Assembly (NCBI GenBank): GCA_003447235.1
Contig: DLZV01000014.1
Span: 1-31,655 of the forward strand
Source: Prevotella sp.
GTDB lineage: Bacteria > Bacteroidota > Bacteroidia > Bacteroidales > Bacteroidaceae
Length of the DNA stretch: 31,655 bases
Reading direction: 5' to 3'
Shown: positions 22,374 to 28,998 of the stretch, piece after piece
Numbering within the stretch: position 1 is the first letter of the stretch
How the letters are laid out: each line of letters starts with the position of its first letter
Translations under genes and position numbers: made by a program
Notes under the pieces: generated by a model
What the model was told of the DNA's origin: nothing
Seen by the model: only the letters and a program-made list of their open reading frames with translations
The model's database searches: none

Positions 22374-23044
22374 GGCCTTTTCTCCTGTGTGATGGTGGTG
22401 ATCATGTGGCGCAGGTCGTCGCCCGTAAACTCCTTGCGGAAGGTGATCGTGATGTCCTCCTCCTTGTAGCCCATCTGGGTGAGCAGGGGCACGAGGATGC
22501 GCGCGGCGCTGGCGCGGGCGTTCTCGATGATGCCCGACTGCGGGAGACTGGCGATGATGCTGTCGCGGCCCTGGCGCTCAAAGGAGGAGCGCTCGGCGTC
22601 GGTGAAGTTGCGGCCCAGGAAGCGCACAAACTGGCGGGTCTGCTTGTGGTCCACCTTGGTGGCGGTGAGCTCTACGCGAGGGTCGGGGAGGATCACGGTC
22701 AGCCGGTTGCCCTCCTGGCGGATGTTGCGTTCCGTGAGGTCGGCCATATCGACGTAGCCCTTCACCGTGGCGTCGATGGGGATGGCAATGTGGCGCGAAC
22801 TCAAAGGCACGCCGACGCGCAGGCCGTCCAGCAGTCCGCGACCCCGAAACTGGGTCGTGTCGCTATGGGTGACGATCGTGCGAATCTGGTATTCCGTCGT
22901 GTAGAGGCGGGAGCACGCTTGCAACTGCGTGATCATCGGGATGGTGTCCTCCGAGGGCATCTCTGAGGCCTCCCTGCCGTCGCTGCCACACGAGCAGGCC
23001 AGCGCCAGGAGACCGAAAAGGACTACGATGGGCAATTTCTTCAT
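22370..23044 (-). CDS. DUF4230 family lipoprotein (first of an adjacent pair)
   Basis: The 224-residue product starts MKKLPIVVLFGLLALACSC; the ALAC lipobox predicts lipidation at C17. The mature part has ITQLQACSRLYTTEYQIRTIV, the AIPIDATVKGYVDMADL strand region, LTVILPDPRVELTATKVD and a C-terminal YKEEDITITFRKEF, all parallel to the neighbouring gene. Its ATG follows a TAACTTTG promoter box by about 37 nt and the second gene starts with a 4-nt overlap, so the two form one unit. The pair probably arose by duplication and may work together at the envelope; no activity is known to me. Confidence 0.8.
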   Translation of the reverse strand: MKKLPIVVLFGLLALACSCGSDGREASEMPSEDTIPMITQLQACSRLYTTEYQIRTIVTHSDTTQFRGRGLLDGLRVGVPLSSRHIAIPIDATVKGYVDMADLTERNIRQEGNRLTVILPDPRVELTATKVDHKQTRQFVRFLGRNFTDAERSSFERQGRDSIIASLPQSGIIENARASAARILVPLLTQMGYKEEDITITFRKEFTGDDLRHMITTITQEKRP

Positions 23045-23081
23045 CTGCTATCAGTCTGTACCACTATTAATAATGTTTATG

Positions 23082-23089
23082 CAAAGTTA
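23082..23089 (-). promoter_or_regulatory. -7 box (TAACTTTG) for the DUF4230 pair
   Basis: The minus strand reads TAACTTTGC, a match to TAnnTTTG, placed 37 nt before the ATG. No good -33 partner. It faces the plus-strand DUF4738 promoter some 50 nt away. Confidence 0.65.
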
Positions 23090-23138
23090 CGAAAAAGGAT
23101 TGAGCCAAGAGGGCAAAGGGTCGATTTTCGGGATTTTT

Positions 23139-23170
23139 TTTGGTGATTTAGGGCTTTTTGATTACTTTTG
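23139..23170 (+). promoter_or_regulatory. Full -33/-7 promoter for the DUF4738 gene
   Basis: TTTG at 23139-23142 and TACTTTTG at 23163-23170 are separated by exactly 20 nt. The predicted transcription start near 23177 leaves only 7 nt before the ATG at 23184 but 16 nt before the one at 23193. Confidence 0.85.
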
Positions 23171-23192
23171 TGCGCTGAAAAGAATGGAACAC

Positions 23193-23792
23193 ATGAGGAA
23201 ACTGATCCCATTCCTTCTGGCGGGAGGCATCGTGCTGTGTGCGGCTTCCTGCAAGGAGGAGAAAAAAACGGAGGATATCATTACCCGGATTCCGCCGAAG
23301 AAAGTAGTCAAGAAGGGTACTGGCAAGATGAGCGACTTCACCTACGAGAAGCAGGTGGAGGCCTTTGGGGAGACGCTCGACATCTCCATCCGCCGCTATG
23401 CCGACACCACGCTTCAGCAGGCGAAGGACGAGAGCGGGCGCGCCTACTACGACAACAAGGTGCAGCTCGTCATCAAGCGCAACGACGGCTCGGTCTTTGT
23501 CGATCGCACCTTCGCCAAGACCGACTTCTCAGAGTTTACCAACAACGACTACGGCCGCCACGGCGCGCTCTTAGGATTCATGTTCGACACCGTGGAGAAC
23601 GGCCGGCTGAAGTTTGGCGCCAGCGTCGGCTCTCCCGACCCCACCAGCGACGAGTTTATCCCCATCGAGGTCCTGATAGACCGACAGGGGAAAATCTCTT
23701 TCCAGAATGCCACCAGCCTCGACTCGGGCAACGGCGAGGAGAAGTCCAAGGCACAGAGCGAGCTGGAGGCTGCCGAGGCCGAGGGCATGTGA
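23193..23792 (+). CDS. DUF4738 family lipoprotein
   Basis: The 199-residue product starts MRKLIPFLLAGGIVLCAASC, with a lipobox ending at Cys20, and KEEKKTED follows as a soluble tether. The mature part has MSDFTYEKQVEAFGETLDISI, DNKVQLVIKRNDGSVFVDRTFAK and SDEFIPIEVLIDRQG, consistent with DUF4738, a Prevotella/Bacteroides lipoprotein family. The start at 23193 is preferred over ATG 23184 because the promoter leaves almost no leader for the latter and MRKL is the natural signal-peptide start. The C-terminus is Glu/Ala rich. Function unknown. Confidence 0.78.
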   Translation: MRKLIPFLLAGGIVLCAASCKEEKKTEDIITRIPPKKVVKKGTGKMSDFTYEKQVEAFGETLDISIRRYADTTLQQAKDESGRAYYDNKVQLVIKRNDGSVFVDRTFAKTDFSEFTNNDYGRHGALLGFMFDTVENGRLKFGASVGSPDPTSDEFIPIEVLIDRQGKISFQNATSLDSGNGEEKSKAQSELEAAEAEGM

Positions 23793-23808
23793 TTCTGACC
23801 TGTCATCA

Positions 23809-23842
23809 AGGTGTATTTGTTTTTTAGGTGTATTTATTTCTT
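23809..23842 (+). repeat. Two 17-nt tandem units after the DUF4738 gene
   Basis: AGGTGTATTTGTTTTTT (23809-23825) is followed directly by AGGTGTATTTATTTCTT (23826-23842); 14 of 17 positions agree. A shorter related GTATAAAATAACTTAATACAC stretch lies just after but is not a clear third unit. Confidence 0.7.
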
Positions 23843-23902
23843 AAAAGAAGTATAAAATAACTTAATACACGGGGGTAAATTTCTACTCCTGTGTTTTTTT
23901 TG

Positions 23903-23910
23903 TATTTTTG
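23903..23910 (+). promoter_or_regulatory. -7 box (TATTTTTG) for the outer-membrane barrel gene
   Basis: TATTTTTGC matches TAnnTTTG and lies 65 nt before the ATG at 23976. The sequence 20 nt upstream is not TTTG, so only the -7 box is supported. Confidence 0.65.
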
Positions 23911-23975
23911 CACCCGACATTTCGCATTAGCAGACGATAATTGTGAAACCAGTAATAACAATCTAACATTAGACG

Positions 23976-24500
23976 ATGATGAAAAAACTTATGTTTCTTG
24001 CAGCCCTGGCACTGTCCACGACGGGCGCCTTCGCACAAAGCAGAGTGAAAACCACCACCATTCAACCGAAGATTGGTCTCAACATCTCCACCGTAGGAGA
24101 TTTGGACTGGAAAGCAGGTTGCGCGCTCGGCTTTGAGCTGCAGCACCAGATCAACCGCAAGACCGCCATTGCGGGTGCGCTGCTCTATTCCTTCCAAGGA
24201 GGTAAAGACGACGATTGGACCTGGAATCCGGGTTATATCAACATTCCCATCACGCTCAACTACTACGTGGCCAAGAACTTTGCGCTCAAGGCCGGTATCC
24301 AGCCGGGCTTCATGGTGAACAAGGACGACGCCCGCCATGTCAACACGTTCGACTTTGCCATCCCCGTGGGTATGTCCTACGAGTTTGACAACTTCGTGAT
24401 CGACGGACGCTACAATATCGGCGTCACCAAGGTGCCCAAGCACGGCGACGGCTATACCAATGTGGTGCAGCTGACCCTCGGCTACAAGTTTAAGCTGTAG
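23976..24500 (+). CDS. Small outer-membrane beta-barrel (porin-family/OmpW-like size)
   Basis: The 174-residue product starts MMKKLMFLAALALSTTGAFAQ, a signal peptide with cleavage after FAQ. About eight amphipathic strands follow (IQPKIGLNIST, WKAGCALGFELQHQI, TAIAGALLYSFQGG, YINIPITLNYYVAKNFALKAGIQPGFMVN, FDFAIPVGMSYEF, FVIDGRYNIGVT) ending VVQLTLGYKFKL. The pattern, in particular PGYINIPITLNYY and the strand-terminal hydrophobic residue, is that of Bacteroidota 'porin family' barrels (beta_barrel_2 type). Either of two tandem ATGs (23976, 23979) could serve. It is monocistronic, with its own promoter box and a strong terminator. The cargo or partner is unknown. Confidence 0.85.
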   Translation: MMKKLMFLAALALSTTGAFAQSRVKTTTIQPKIGLNISTVGDLDWKAGCALGFELQHQINRKTAIAGALLYSFQGGKDDDWTWNPGYINIPITLNYYVAKNFALKAGIQPGFMVNKDDARHVNTFDFAIPVGMSYEFDNFVIDGRYNIGVTKVPKHGDGYTNVVQLTLGYKFKL

Positions 24501-24508
24501 CCCCCAGG

Positions 24509-24566
24509 AGGCCCAATCCTTCCGCCACCGCGTCTGTCGTACCGCCGAAGGATTGGGCCTTTTTTC
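24509..24566 (+). terminator. Intrinsic terminator of the outer-membrane barrel gene
   Basis: AGGCCCAATCCTTC (24509-24522) pairs perfectly with GAAGGATTGGGCCT (24547-24560), followed by a run of T. The 24-nt loop is long. The following 45 nt are almost pure pyrimidine with TTTCCTT/TTTCTTT iterations. Confidence 0.92.
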
Positions 24567-24662
24567 TTTCCTTTTTCCTTTCTTTCCTTGCTTTTTCTTT
24601 CTTGCTTTTTTGGGGCGCATCATTTATTTTTCCCATCCGCCCTTGTTCTCGATTTTTTTTCA

Positions 24663-24670
24663 TACCTTTG
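24663..24670 (+). promoter_or_regulatory. -7 box (TACCTTTG) for msrA
   Basis: TACCTTTG fits TAnnTTTG. The predicted start falls at about 24677, which is itself the first base of an in-frame ATG. This favours the next ATG at 24698 as the working start. Upstream only a CTTG at 24642-24645 is near the expected -33 position. Confidence 0.65.
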
Positions 24671-24697
24671 CCCATCATGACCAAAGCCAACGGACAG

Positions 24698-25219
24698 ATG
24701 AGTAAAGAAATCTACCTCGCAGGAGGTTGCTTTTGGGGAGCGGAGCACTTCCTCAAGCAGATAGAGGGCGTGGAGGCCACGGAGGTCGGCTACGCCAACG
24801 GCCACACAGACCGCCCCACCTATGAGGAGGTCTGCACCGACAAGACCGGATTTGCCGAGACGGTTCGCGTCGTCTATGATCCCACGAGGGTCGGACTCGC
24901 CTTTCTCCTCGACCTCTACTTCAAGGCCATCGACCCCACCAGCGTCAACCAGCAGGGGGGCGACCGGGGCACACAGTATCGCACGGGCATCTACTACGTC
25001 GACGAGGCCGACGCGGCCACCATCGACCAAGTCCTGGCCGACCAGCAGCGGGCCGTGGGCGAGCCCCTCGCCGTGGAGCATCTCCCGCTGCGCAATTTCT
25101 ATCCCGCCGAGGACTACCACCAGGACTACCTGGAGAAGAACCCCGCGGGCTACTGCCATCTGCCTGCCGCCCTCTTCGAGTTGGCGCGCAAGGCCAAGCC
25201 CGTCCCCTCCGACCACTAA
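24698..25219 (+). CDS. msrA: Peptide-methionine (S)-S-oxide reductase
   Basis: MsrA reduces the S-epimer of methionine sulfoxide in proteins. The 173-residue product carries the active-site motif GGCFWGAEH (Cys11), EVGYANGH, YEEVCTDKTGFAE, DPTSVNQQGGDRGTQYR and the C-terminal HQDYLEKNP region. The start at 24698 (MSKEIYLAGGCFWG) is chosen because family members begin just before the motif and because the promoter predicts a transcript start at about 24677. No MsrB domain is fused, unlike many Bacteroidota MsrAB proteins. The protein lacks a signal peptide, so it is cytoplasmic. A secreted thioredoxin gene follows after 35 nt. Confidence 0.95.
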   Translation: MSKEIYLAGGCFWGAEHFLKQIEGVEATEVGYANGHTDRPTYEEVCTDKTGFAETVRVVYDPTRVGLAFLLDLYFKAIDPTSVNQQGGDRGTQYRTGIYYVDEADAATIDQVLADQQRAVGEPLAVEHLPLRNFYPAEDYHQDYLEKNPAGYCHLPAALFELARKAKPVPSDH

Positions 25220-25254
25220 CGCAATACAAAAAGCCATCAACAACAAGTTAAGAT

Positions 25255-25764
25255 ATGAAGAGACTAATCTTTTCCCTCCTCTTGGTCTGCGCCGCCATCG
25301 TAGTGGGCCACGCCCAGACCCCGCTGAAGAAAGTATATGACGAGACCATCAACCCGATGGAGCAGATAGACCGCGCGCTGGCCACAGCGAGAAGCAGCCA
25401 GCAGCCCAAGTTGGTCATCTGCCAGGTGGGTGGCAACTGGTGTCCGTGGTGCCTGCGCTTTGCCGACTTCGCCGCCACCGACCCCGACATTGCCAAGGTC
25501 ATCGACGACCATTTCCTCCTCATCCACGTCAACTACCATCCGCGCAAGGCCCAGGACGCGAGCGCCGAGGCCCTGATGAGCCGCCTGGGCCATCCGCAGC
25601 GCTTCGGCTTCCCCGTCTTCGTAGTGCTCGACAGCGAGGGCCACGTGGTCCACATCCAGGACTCCAGCTTTCTCGAAGAGGGCAAGGGGTATAGCAAGGA
25701 GAAGGTGCTCCGCTTCCTCAACGCATGGACGCCCGAGGCTATCGGCATGAAGAAGGGATCATGA
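25255..25764 (+). CDS. Secreted thioredoxin-fold protein
   Basis: The 169-residue product has a signal peptide (MKRLIFSLLLVCAAIVVGHAQ) and a thioredoxin-like domain (about residues 30-165). The CxxC is WCPWC within GGNWCPWCLRF (about 60-70), and a cis-Pro is present in RFGFPVFVVLDSEG. This resembles the thioredoxin_7/DUF255-like secreted family, here with Pro-Trp between the cysteines. It would act in the periplasm on disulphides; its substrate is unknown. It follows msrA and overlaps the HAD gene at ATGA (25761-25764), so the three are probably one transcript. As msrA is cytoplasmic and this protein is exported, a direct redox partnership is doubtful. Confidence 0.88.
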   Translation: MKRLIFSLLLVCAAIVVGHAQTPLKKVYDETINPMEQIDRALATARSSQQPKLVICQVGGNWCPWCLRFADFAATDPDIAKVIDDHFLLIHVNYHPRKAQDASAEALMSRLGHPQRFGFPVFVVLDSEGHVVHIQDSSFLEEGKGYSKEKVLRFLNAWTPEAIGMKKGS

Positions 25765-26411
25765 TGCGAAAGATCTATATCCTTGACTTCGACGGCACGC
25801 TGGGCGACTCCCGCGGGCTGATCCTCCGGACAATGATGGACACCTTCGACGCCCTCGGCATAGACCGGCCCACGGAGGAGGCTTGCGTCAATACGATCGG
25901 GCTGCCGCTGGCCGACTGCTTCGTGGTGGCCGCAGGACTGAGCGCCGCGCAAGGGGAGCGTTGTGCCGAGGTCTATCGCAGGATCTTCCACGACAACAAC
26001 GCGCCGGGATCGGTGCCTCCCTTCGAGGGCGTGGTCGAGACGATCCGCACGCTCCACCAGCAGGGCCATACCCTGGCCGTAGCCACCAGCCGCCGCCACG
26101 AGAGCCTGGACGAACTGCTGGCGGAGTTTGGCGTCACCGACCTCTTCTCGATGATCGTGGCTGCCGACGACGTGACCCATGCCAAACCCGACCCCGAGCC
26201 GGTCAACAAGATCCTGGAGACGCTCCAATTCCAGCCGCAAGAGGCCCTGGTCGTGGGCGACGCGCCCTACGACATCCTCATGGGACGCAACGCCGGGGCA
26301 AGGACCTGCGCCGTCACCTACGGCAATGGGAAGCGCCAGGAGCTCCAGGCTGCCGGGGCGGACTATCTGATCGACCGCTTCGCCGACTTGCTGACCATCG
26401 AGTGGGACTGA
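25761..26411 (+). CDS. HAD-superfamily hydrolase (subfamily IA, phosphoglycolate phosphatase-like)
   Basis: The 216-residue product has the HAD motifs: motif I DFDGTLGDS near the N-terminus (nucleophile Asp and acid/base Asp), motif II AVATSRRHES, motif III lysine in ADDVTHAKPDPEP, and motif IV VVGDAPYDILMGRNAG. An alpha-helical cap sits between motifs I and II (C1 type), as in Gph and PGMB-like enzymes. The start overlaps the stop of the thioredoxin gene (ATGA); a second ATG directly follows. The substrate of such enzymes cannot be assigned from sequence alone. Confidence 0.9.
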   Translation: MMRKIYILDFDGTLGDSRGLILRTMMDTFDALGIDRPTEEACVNTIGLPLADCFVVAAGLSAAQGERCAEVYRRIFHDNNAPGSVPPFEGVVETIRTLHQQGHTLAVATSRRHESLDELLAEFGVTDLFSMIVAADDVTHAKPDPEPVNKILETLQFQPQEALVVGDAPYDILMGRNAGARTCAVTYGNGKRQELQAAGADYLIDRFADLLTIEWD

Positions 26412-26463
26412 GCGGGCCGGCACACCATACCAACAACCAAATCAACCATTAAATCCTATCAGT

Positions 26464-26859
26464 ATGAAGAAAAGAGTCACCCCAGAGTGGATCCACGATC
26501 TCGCCCCCAACGAGGTCTTCGTCTTCGGCAGCAACCTCGGCGGAATGCACGGAGGCGGTGCGGCCCGGATTGCCTACCGCTGTTTCGGAGCCAAGATGGG
26601 AGTGGGCGTAGGCCTGCAGGGACAGAGCTACGCCATCCCGACGATGCAGGGAGGCCCGGAGACCATCCGACCCTACGTCGATGAGTTTATAGACTTTGCG
26701 CGCCAGCATCCCGAGACGACCTTCCTCGTCACCCCCATCGGCTGCGGCATAGCCGGCTTCACCCCCGCCGACATCGCCCCGCTCTTCCAGGACGCGGTGG
26801 AGGTGGAGAACGTCTGGCTGCCCGAGAGTTTCTGGCATTTGCTGAGGACACAGGCATGA
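26464..26859 (+). CDS. A1S_2505-like / macro-domain-like small protein
   Basis: The 131-residue product contains APNEVFVFGSNLGGMHGGGAA, GVGVGLQGQSYAIPTM, RPYVDEFIDFARQHPETTFLV, TPIGCGIAGF and PLFQDAVEVENVWLPESFW. FGSNLxGxHGxGAA and IGCGIAGF are the glycine-rich loops of a macro-like fold seen in the A1S_2505 family, which is found in phages and in many Bacteroidota chromosomes. ADP-ribose or nucleotide binding is a plausible activity, which is inference. It follows the HAD gene after 52 nt and is coupled by ATGA overlap to the next small ORF. Confidence 0.82.
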   Translation: MKKRVTPEWIHDLAPNEVFVFGSNLGGMHGGGAARIAYRCFGAKMGVGVGLQGQSYAIPTMQGGPETIRPYVDEFIDFARQHPETTFLVTPIGCGIAGFTPADIAPLFQDAVEVENVWLPESFWHLLRTQA

Positions 26860-27041
26860 GATTCAACCTACAGTTCAATCTCTCGCTCAGCAAACTGTTT
26901 CTCATGATCAGAAGCGGGAGCCGCCGCATCATCCTGCGATACGACTTAGCAGCACGCCTGTCGCGGATCGTGCGGTGCGGCCCCCTGCGCCAACTGTTGA
27001 ATAAATGGAAAACCAAGTGCTGCAAAAACAAAACATCATGA
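26856..27041 (+). CDS. Small basic Cys/Arg-rich ORF, coupled at both ends
   Basis: This 61-codon frame starts with an ATG overlapping the stop of the macro-like gene (ATGA at 26856-26859) and ends with a TGA overlapping the ATG of the next gene (ATGA at 27038-27041). Both junctions are the classical 4-nt overlap of coupled genes. The product begins MRFNLQFNLSLSKLFLMI (possibly an amphipathic or membrane-binding helix). It is then strongly basic (RSGSRRIILRYD, NKWKTKCCKNKT) with three cysteines. I do not recognise it. It could be a real microprotein or a frame that survives only as a relay for coupling. Confidence 0.45.
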   Translation: MRFNLQFNLSLSKLFLMIRSGSRRIILRYDLAARLSRIVRCGPLRQLLNKWKTKCCKNKTS

Positions 27042-27805
27042 AAACGAATCGAGTACTGCTCACTTTTCTGCTGGTGGTAATGGCCTTGTGTGCCCACGCC
27101 GGCGACAACAATTCCGCGCTTCGCAAGTCGATAGCGATGGCCAACGCCATGTGTCCCGTCTCCCTGGGAGCGATGGGCGAGATGACCTCCATGGTCTATG
27201 AAAAGGGCGACCTGATCATTTCCTACGCCCTCAATGAGGACGTGATCAGCGTCGAGACCCTCAAAAACAACAAGGAGATGGTGCGCCAGAATGCCACCAC
27301 CATGGTCCGCAACGCGACGGGCGACCTCAAGACCACGTTCGACCTGCTGGCCAGCGAGGGCGCGGGACTGGTCATGAAATATATCGGCAAGCAGTCGAAG
27401 GCGAAGTTTACGATACGCTTCACGGCGGAGGAGATACTGCGCGCCTCGATTGCTCCCGAGGAGGCGAGAGACCCCATGGCCGCGCTGAAGAGCCAGATAG
27501 AGGTGGGCAACGCCATGCTGCCGACCAAGATCGCCGACGGCATGGAGATGACCCGCGCCTATCTGGAGGACGACTACCTGTTCTATGAGGTAACGGTGGA
27601 CGAGGATCTCCTCTCGATCGCCAATATCAAGAGCAATCGACCCACCCTGAAAAAGAACATCTTGGCGGTCTTGAACAGTGACGACGTCTCCACGAAAGCC
27701 CTCAAAGACTTATGCAAAAGCGTGAACGTGGGCATCGCCTACAAATACGTCGGCAAGGACTCCCGCCAAACGGCGACCGTCAGGATCACGCCCGCGGAAC
27801 TGTAA
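27038..27805 (+). CDS. Secreted protein of unknown function with two tandem homologous domains
   Basis: The 255-residue product begins MKTNRVLLTFLLVVMALCAHA, a signal peptide. The mature chain consists of two copies of a domain of about 100 residues (about 30-132 and 152-255). Both run NAM-x-P, G-x-EMT, an acidic ED(V/L)(I/L)S segment, a (T/N)(L/I)K motif, then KY(I/V)GK and a closing (T/V)(I/R)RxTxxE(I/L). Copy 1 has MKYIGKQSKAKFTIRFTAEE; copy 2 has YKYVGKDSRQTATVRITPAE. The ATG overlaps the preceding small ORF (ATGA). No known enzymatic motif is seen. It is a periplasmic or surface protein of unknown role. Confidence 0.75.
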   Translation: MKTNRVLLTFLLVVMALCAHAGDNNSALRKSIAMANAMCPVSLGAMGEMTSMVYEKGDLIISYALNEDVISVETLKNNKEMVRQNATTMVRNATGDLKTTFDLLASEGAGLVMKYIGKQSKAKFTIRFTAEEILRASIAPEEARDPMAALKSQIEVGNAMLPTKIADGMEMTRAYLEDDYLFYEVTVDEDLLSIANIKSNRPTLKKNILAVLNSDDVSTKALKDLCKSVNVGIAYKYVGKDSRQTATVRITPAEL

Positions 27806-27828
27806 GCCTCCGCGTCGCTTTATCTATT

Positions 27829-27866
27829 AAAGAAACTTAAAATATCATTCCGATATTTGTTTCTTT
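27829..27866. repeat. Inverted repeat upstream of tRNA-Ser, overlapping its -33 box
   Basis: AAAGAAAC (27829-27836) pairs with GTTTCTTT (27859-27866), and ATATC (27842-27846) pairs with GATAT (27852-27856) around ATTCC. It follows the secreted-protein gene and may terminate its transcript, although there is no U-run. It also overlaps the -33 TTTG (27856-27859) of the tRNA promoter. Confidence 0.65.
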
Positions 27867-27887
27867 CAAAAGAAAGCACTAATTTTG
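27856..27887 (+). promoter_or_regulatory. tRNA-Ser promoter, full -33/-7 pair
   Basis: TTTG at 27856-27859 and TAATTTTG at 27880-27887 are separated by exactly 20 nt, the best form of the Bacteroidota housekeeping promoter. The predicted start near 27894 is about 42 nt before the mature tRNA. Confidence 0.9.
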
Positions 27888-27935
27888 CAGCCCGTAAGCG
27901 AACATGGCTTCAACGCACATCGCAGCTTCTACAAA

Positions 27936-28023
27936 GGAAAGGTGCTCGAGTGGCTGAAGAGGCACGCCTGGAAAGCGTGTAACCGTCTAAAGCGGTTCGG
28001 GGGTTCGAATCCCCCTCTTTCCG
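27936..28023 (+). tRNA. tRNA-Ser (anticodon GGA)
   Basis: The 88-nt gene folds as a type II tRNA. Acceptor GGAAAGG pairs with TCTTTCC (last pair G-U). The anticodon stem CACGC/GCGTG holds loop CTGGAAA with anticodon GGA at 27970-27972, reading UCC and UCU. A long variable arm (about GTAACCGTCTAAAGCGGTTCG) is diagnostic of serine. The T arm is GGGGG-TTCGAAT-CCCCC. The discriminator is G and CCA is not encoded. It has its own promoter and terminator. Confidence 0.98.
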
Positions 28024-28026
28024 CAG

Positions 28027-28056
28027 AAAAAGGAAGGTTTTAGACCTTCCTTTTTT
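28027..28056 (+). terminator. Intrinsic terminator of tRNA-Ser
   Basis: AAAAAGGAAGGT (28027-28038) pairs with ACCTTCCTTTTT (28044-28055) around a TTTAG loop and is followed by T. It begins 4 nt after the tRNA. Nothing gene-like is seen from here to 28230. Confidence 0.95.
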
Positions 28057-28230
28057 GCGTTTTACAAAGTCCTTGCCTCCTGTTTCATCTCTTTTCCTCG
28101 ATGCTCCAGCAGAATCTACGGCTCAGTACCGCTTTTGTAGTTGAATGTTTTCTATACGCGCATCATTGCTACAGAAAGTATAGTGACTATTTGGATGAAT
28201 CTGCGGAAGGCTTTGTCCATATTTTTCCTT

Positions 28231-28911
28231 CTATTTTATCTTCAATGTTCGCAGATATTCCTTCTGTTCGGGCGTGATTCTGTAGCTCTCGATCGCCTTC
28301 TGTATGGTCTTGTTGTGCGTCCATCGGGCCAGGCGTTTCTGCTCAATGTAGGGGAGGGTTGCGTCCCATTGCTTGGCCAGGGCGGTGGCGAAAAACCAGG
28401 CTACCATCATTTTTACGTAATACGCTTCGCTCCTTACAGATGCTGGAATTTCGAGATAGTCATACTTAAAGTCTTTGTCTAAGTAGTGAGACATAAGTGT
28501 CTCTATACCAAAGCGACAAGTGAAAACGTGTGATGATTTACTCCAAGTCTTGATCTTCGCCAGCAGCTCCTCCTTGTGCTTGGCAAACACCTTCGGAGAC
28601 ATGATGTCACAAACCGCCCAGTTGTCCACGAATGGCAGGAAATGGTCCGTCAGCCGGATGCATTCCTCGTAGTCCTTCACCTCGGAAACGAGGAGCCCGT
28701 GAAGCATGTTCTCATCGTAGTATTCATGAGGAAGCTGACGAAGGAATTCCTCGCACTCATTCTCTTTTGTAAATACTTTTGCAAACTTACGAAGCACGGG
28801 CACGCGAATGCCTATGAAGCTCTTCACAGGCACTCCCGGGGTCAGTTTGGCCTGGAAAGCAGCATACTGCTTGTCCTGCATGGCGAAGAGCCTTTCTTGA
28901 AGGGGTGTCAT
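28231..28911 (-). CDS. AlkD-like DNA alkylation repair protein
   Basis: The 226-residue product has the HEAT-like helical repeats of the AlkD DNA glycosylase family, which removes N3- and N7-alkylpurines without base flipping. Recognisable segments are IGIRVPVLRKFAKVF, the DNWAVCDIMSPKVF segment with its Trp-x-x-x-Asp (family 'NWDxxD' region), and a C-terminal stretch reading VAWFFATALAKQWDATLPYIEQ then RWTHNKTIQKAIESYRI. Length is normal. It starts 5 nt after the stop of a gene remnant and is the last gene of the minus-strand unit. Base composition is more AT-rich than in the genes left of 27.8 kb. Confidence 0.9.
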   Translation of the reverse strand: MTPLQERLFAMQDKQYAAFQAKLTPGVPVKSFIGIRVPVLRKFAKVFTKENECEEFLRQLPHEYYDENMLHGLLVSEVKDYEECIRLTDHFLPFVDNWAVCDIMSPKVFAKHKEELLAKIKTWSKSSHVFTCRFGIETLMSHYLDKDFKYDYLEIPASVRSEAYYVKMMVAWFFATALAKQWDATLPYIEQKRLARWTHNKTIQKAIESYRITPEQKEYLRTLKIK

Positions 28912-28916
28912 AGTTT

Positions 28917-28998
28917 TTATTGTTGTTTTAATTTATCATACTCCTCATCGCTCACAGCCTCCAGCCACTCGTTGGAGGTGTTCTCGCCAGGTATTTCC
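28917..28998 (-). pseudogene. Remnant of a cupin-like protein C-terminus
   Basis: On the minus strand, directly after the DUF2461 stop but in a shifted frame, about 25 codons read EEIPGENTSNEWLEAV then SDEEYDKLKQQ and a TAA at 28917-28919, 5 nt before the AlkD ATG. 'PGENTSNEWLE-V-DEEY' is the usual end of small cupin-domain proteins in Bacteroidota. No start codon or cupin body precedes it. It looks like the 3' tail of a gene lost by deletion, leaving the original operon spacing to the AlkD gene. Confidence 0.6.

Noticed and set aside
22929..23192. N-terminal extension of the DUF4738 frame into the DUF4230 gene
   Set aside because: It would cross the divergent promoter region and precede a good signal peptide.
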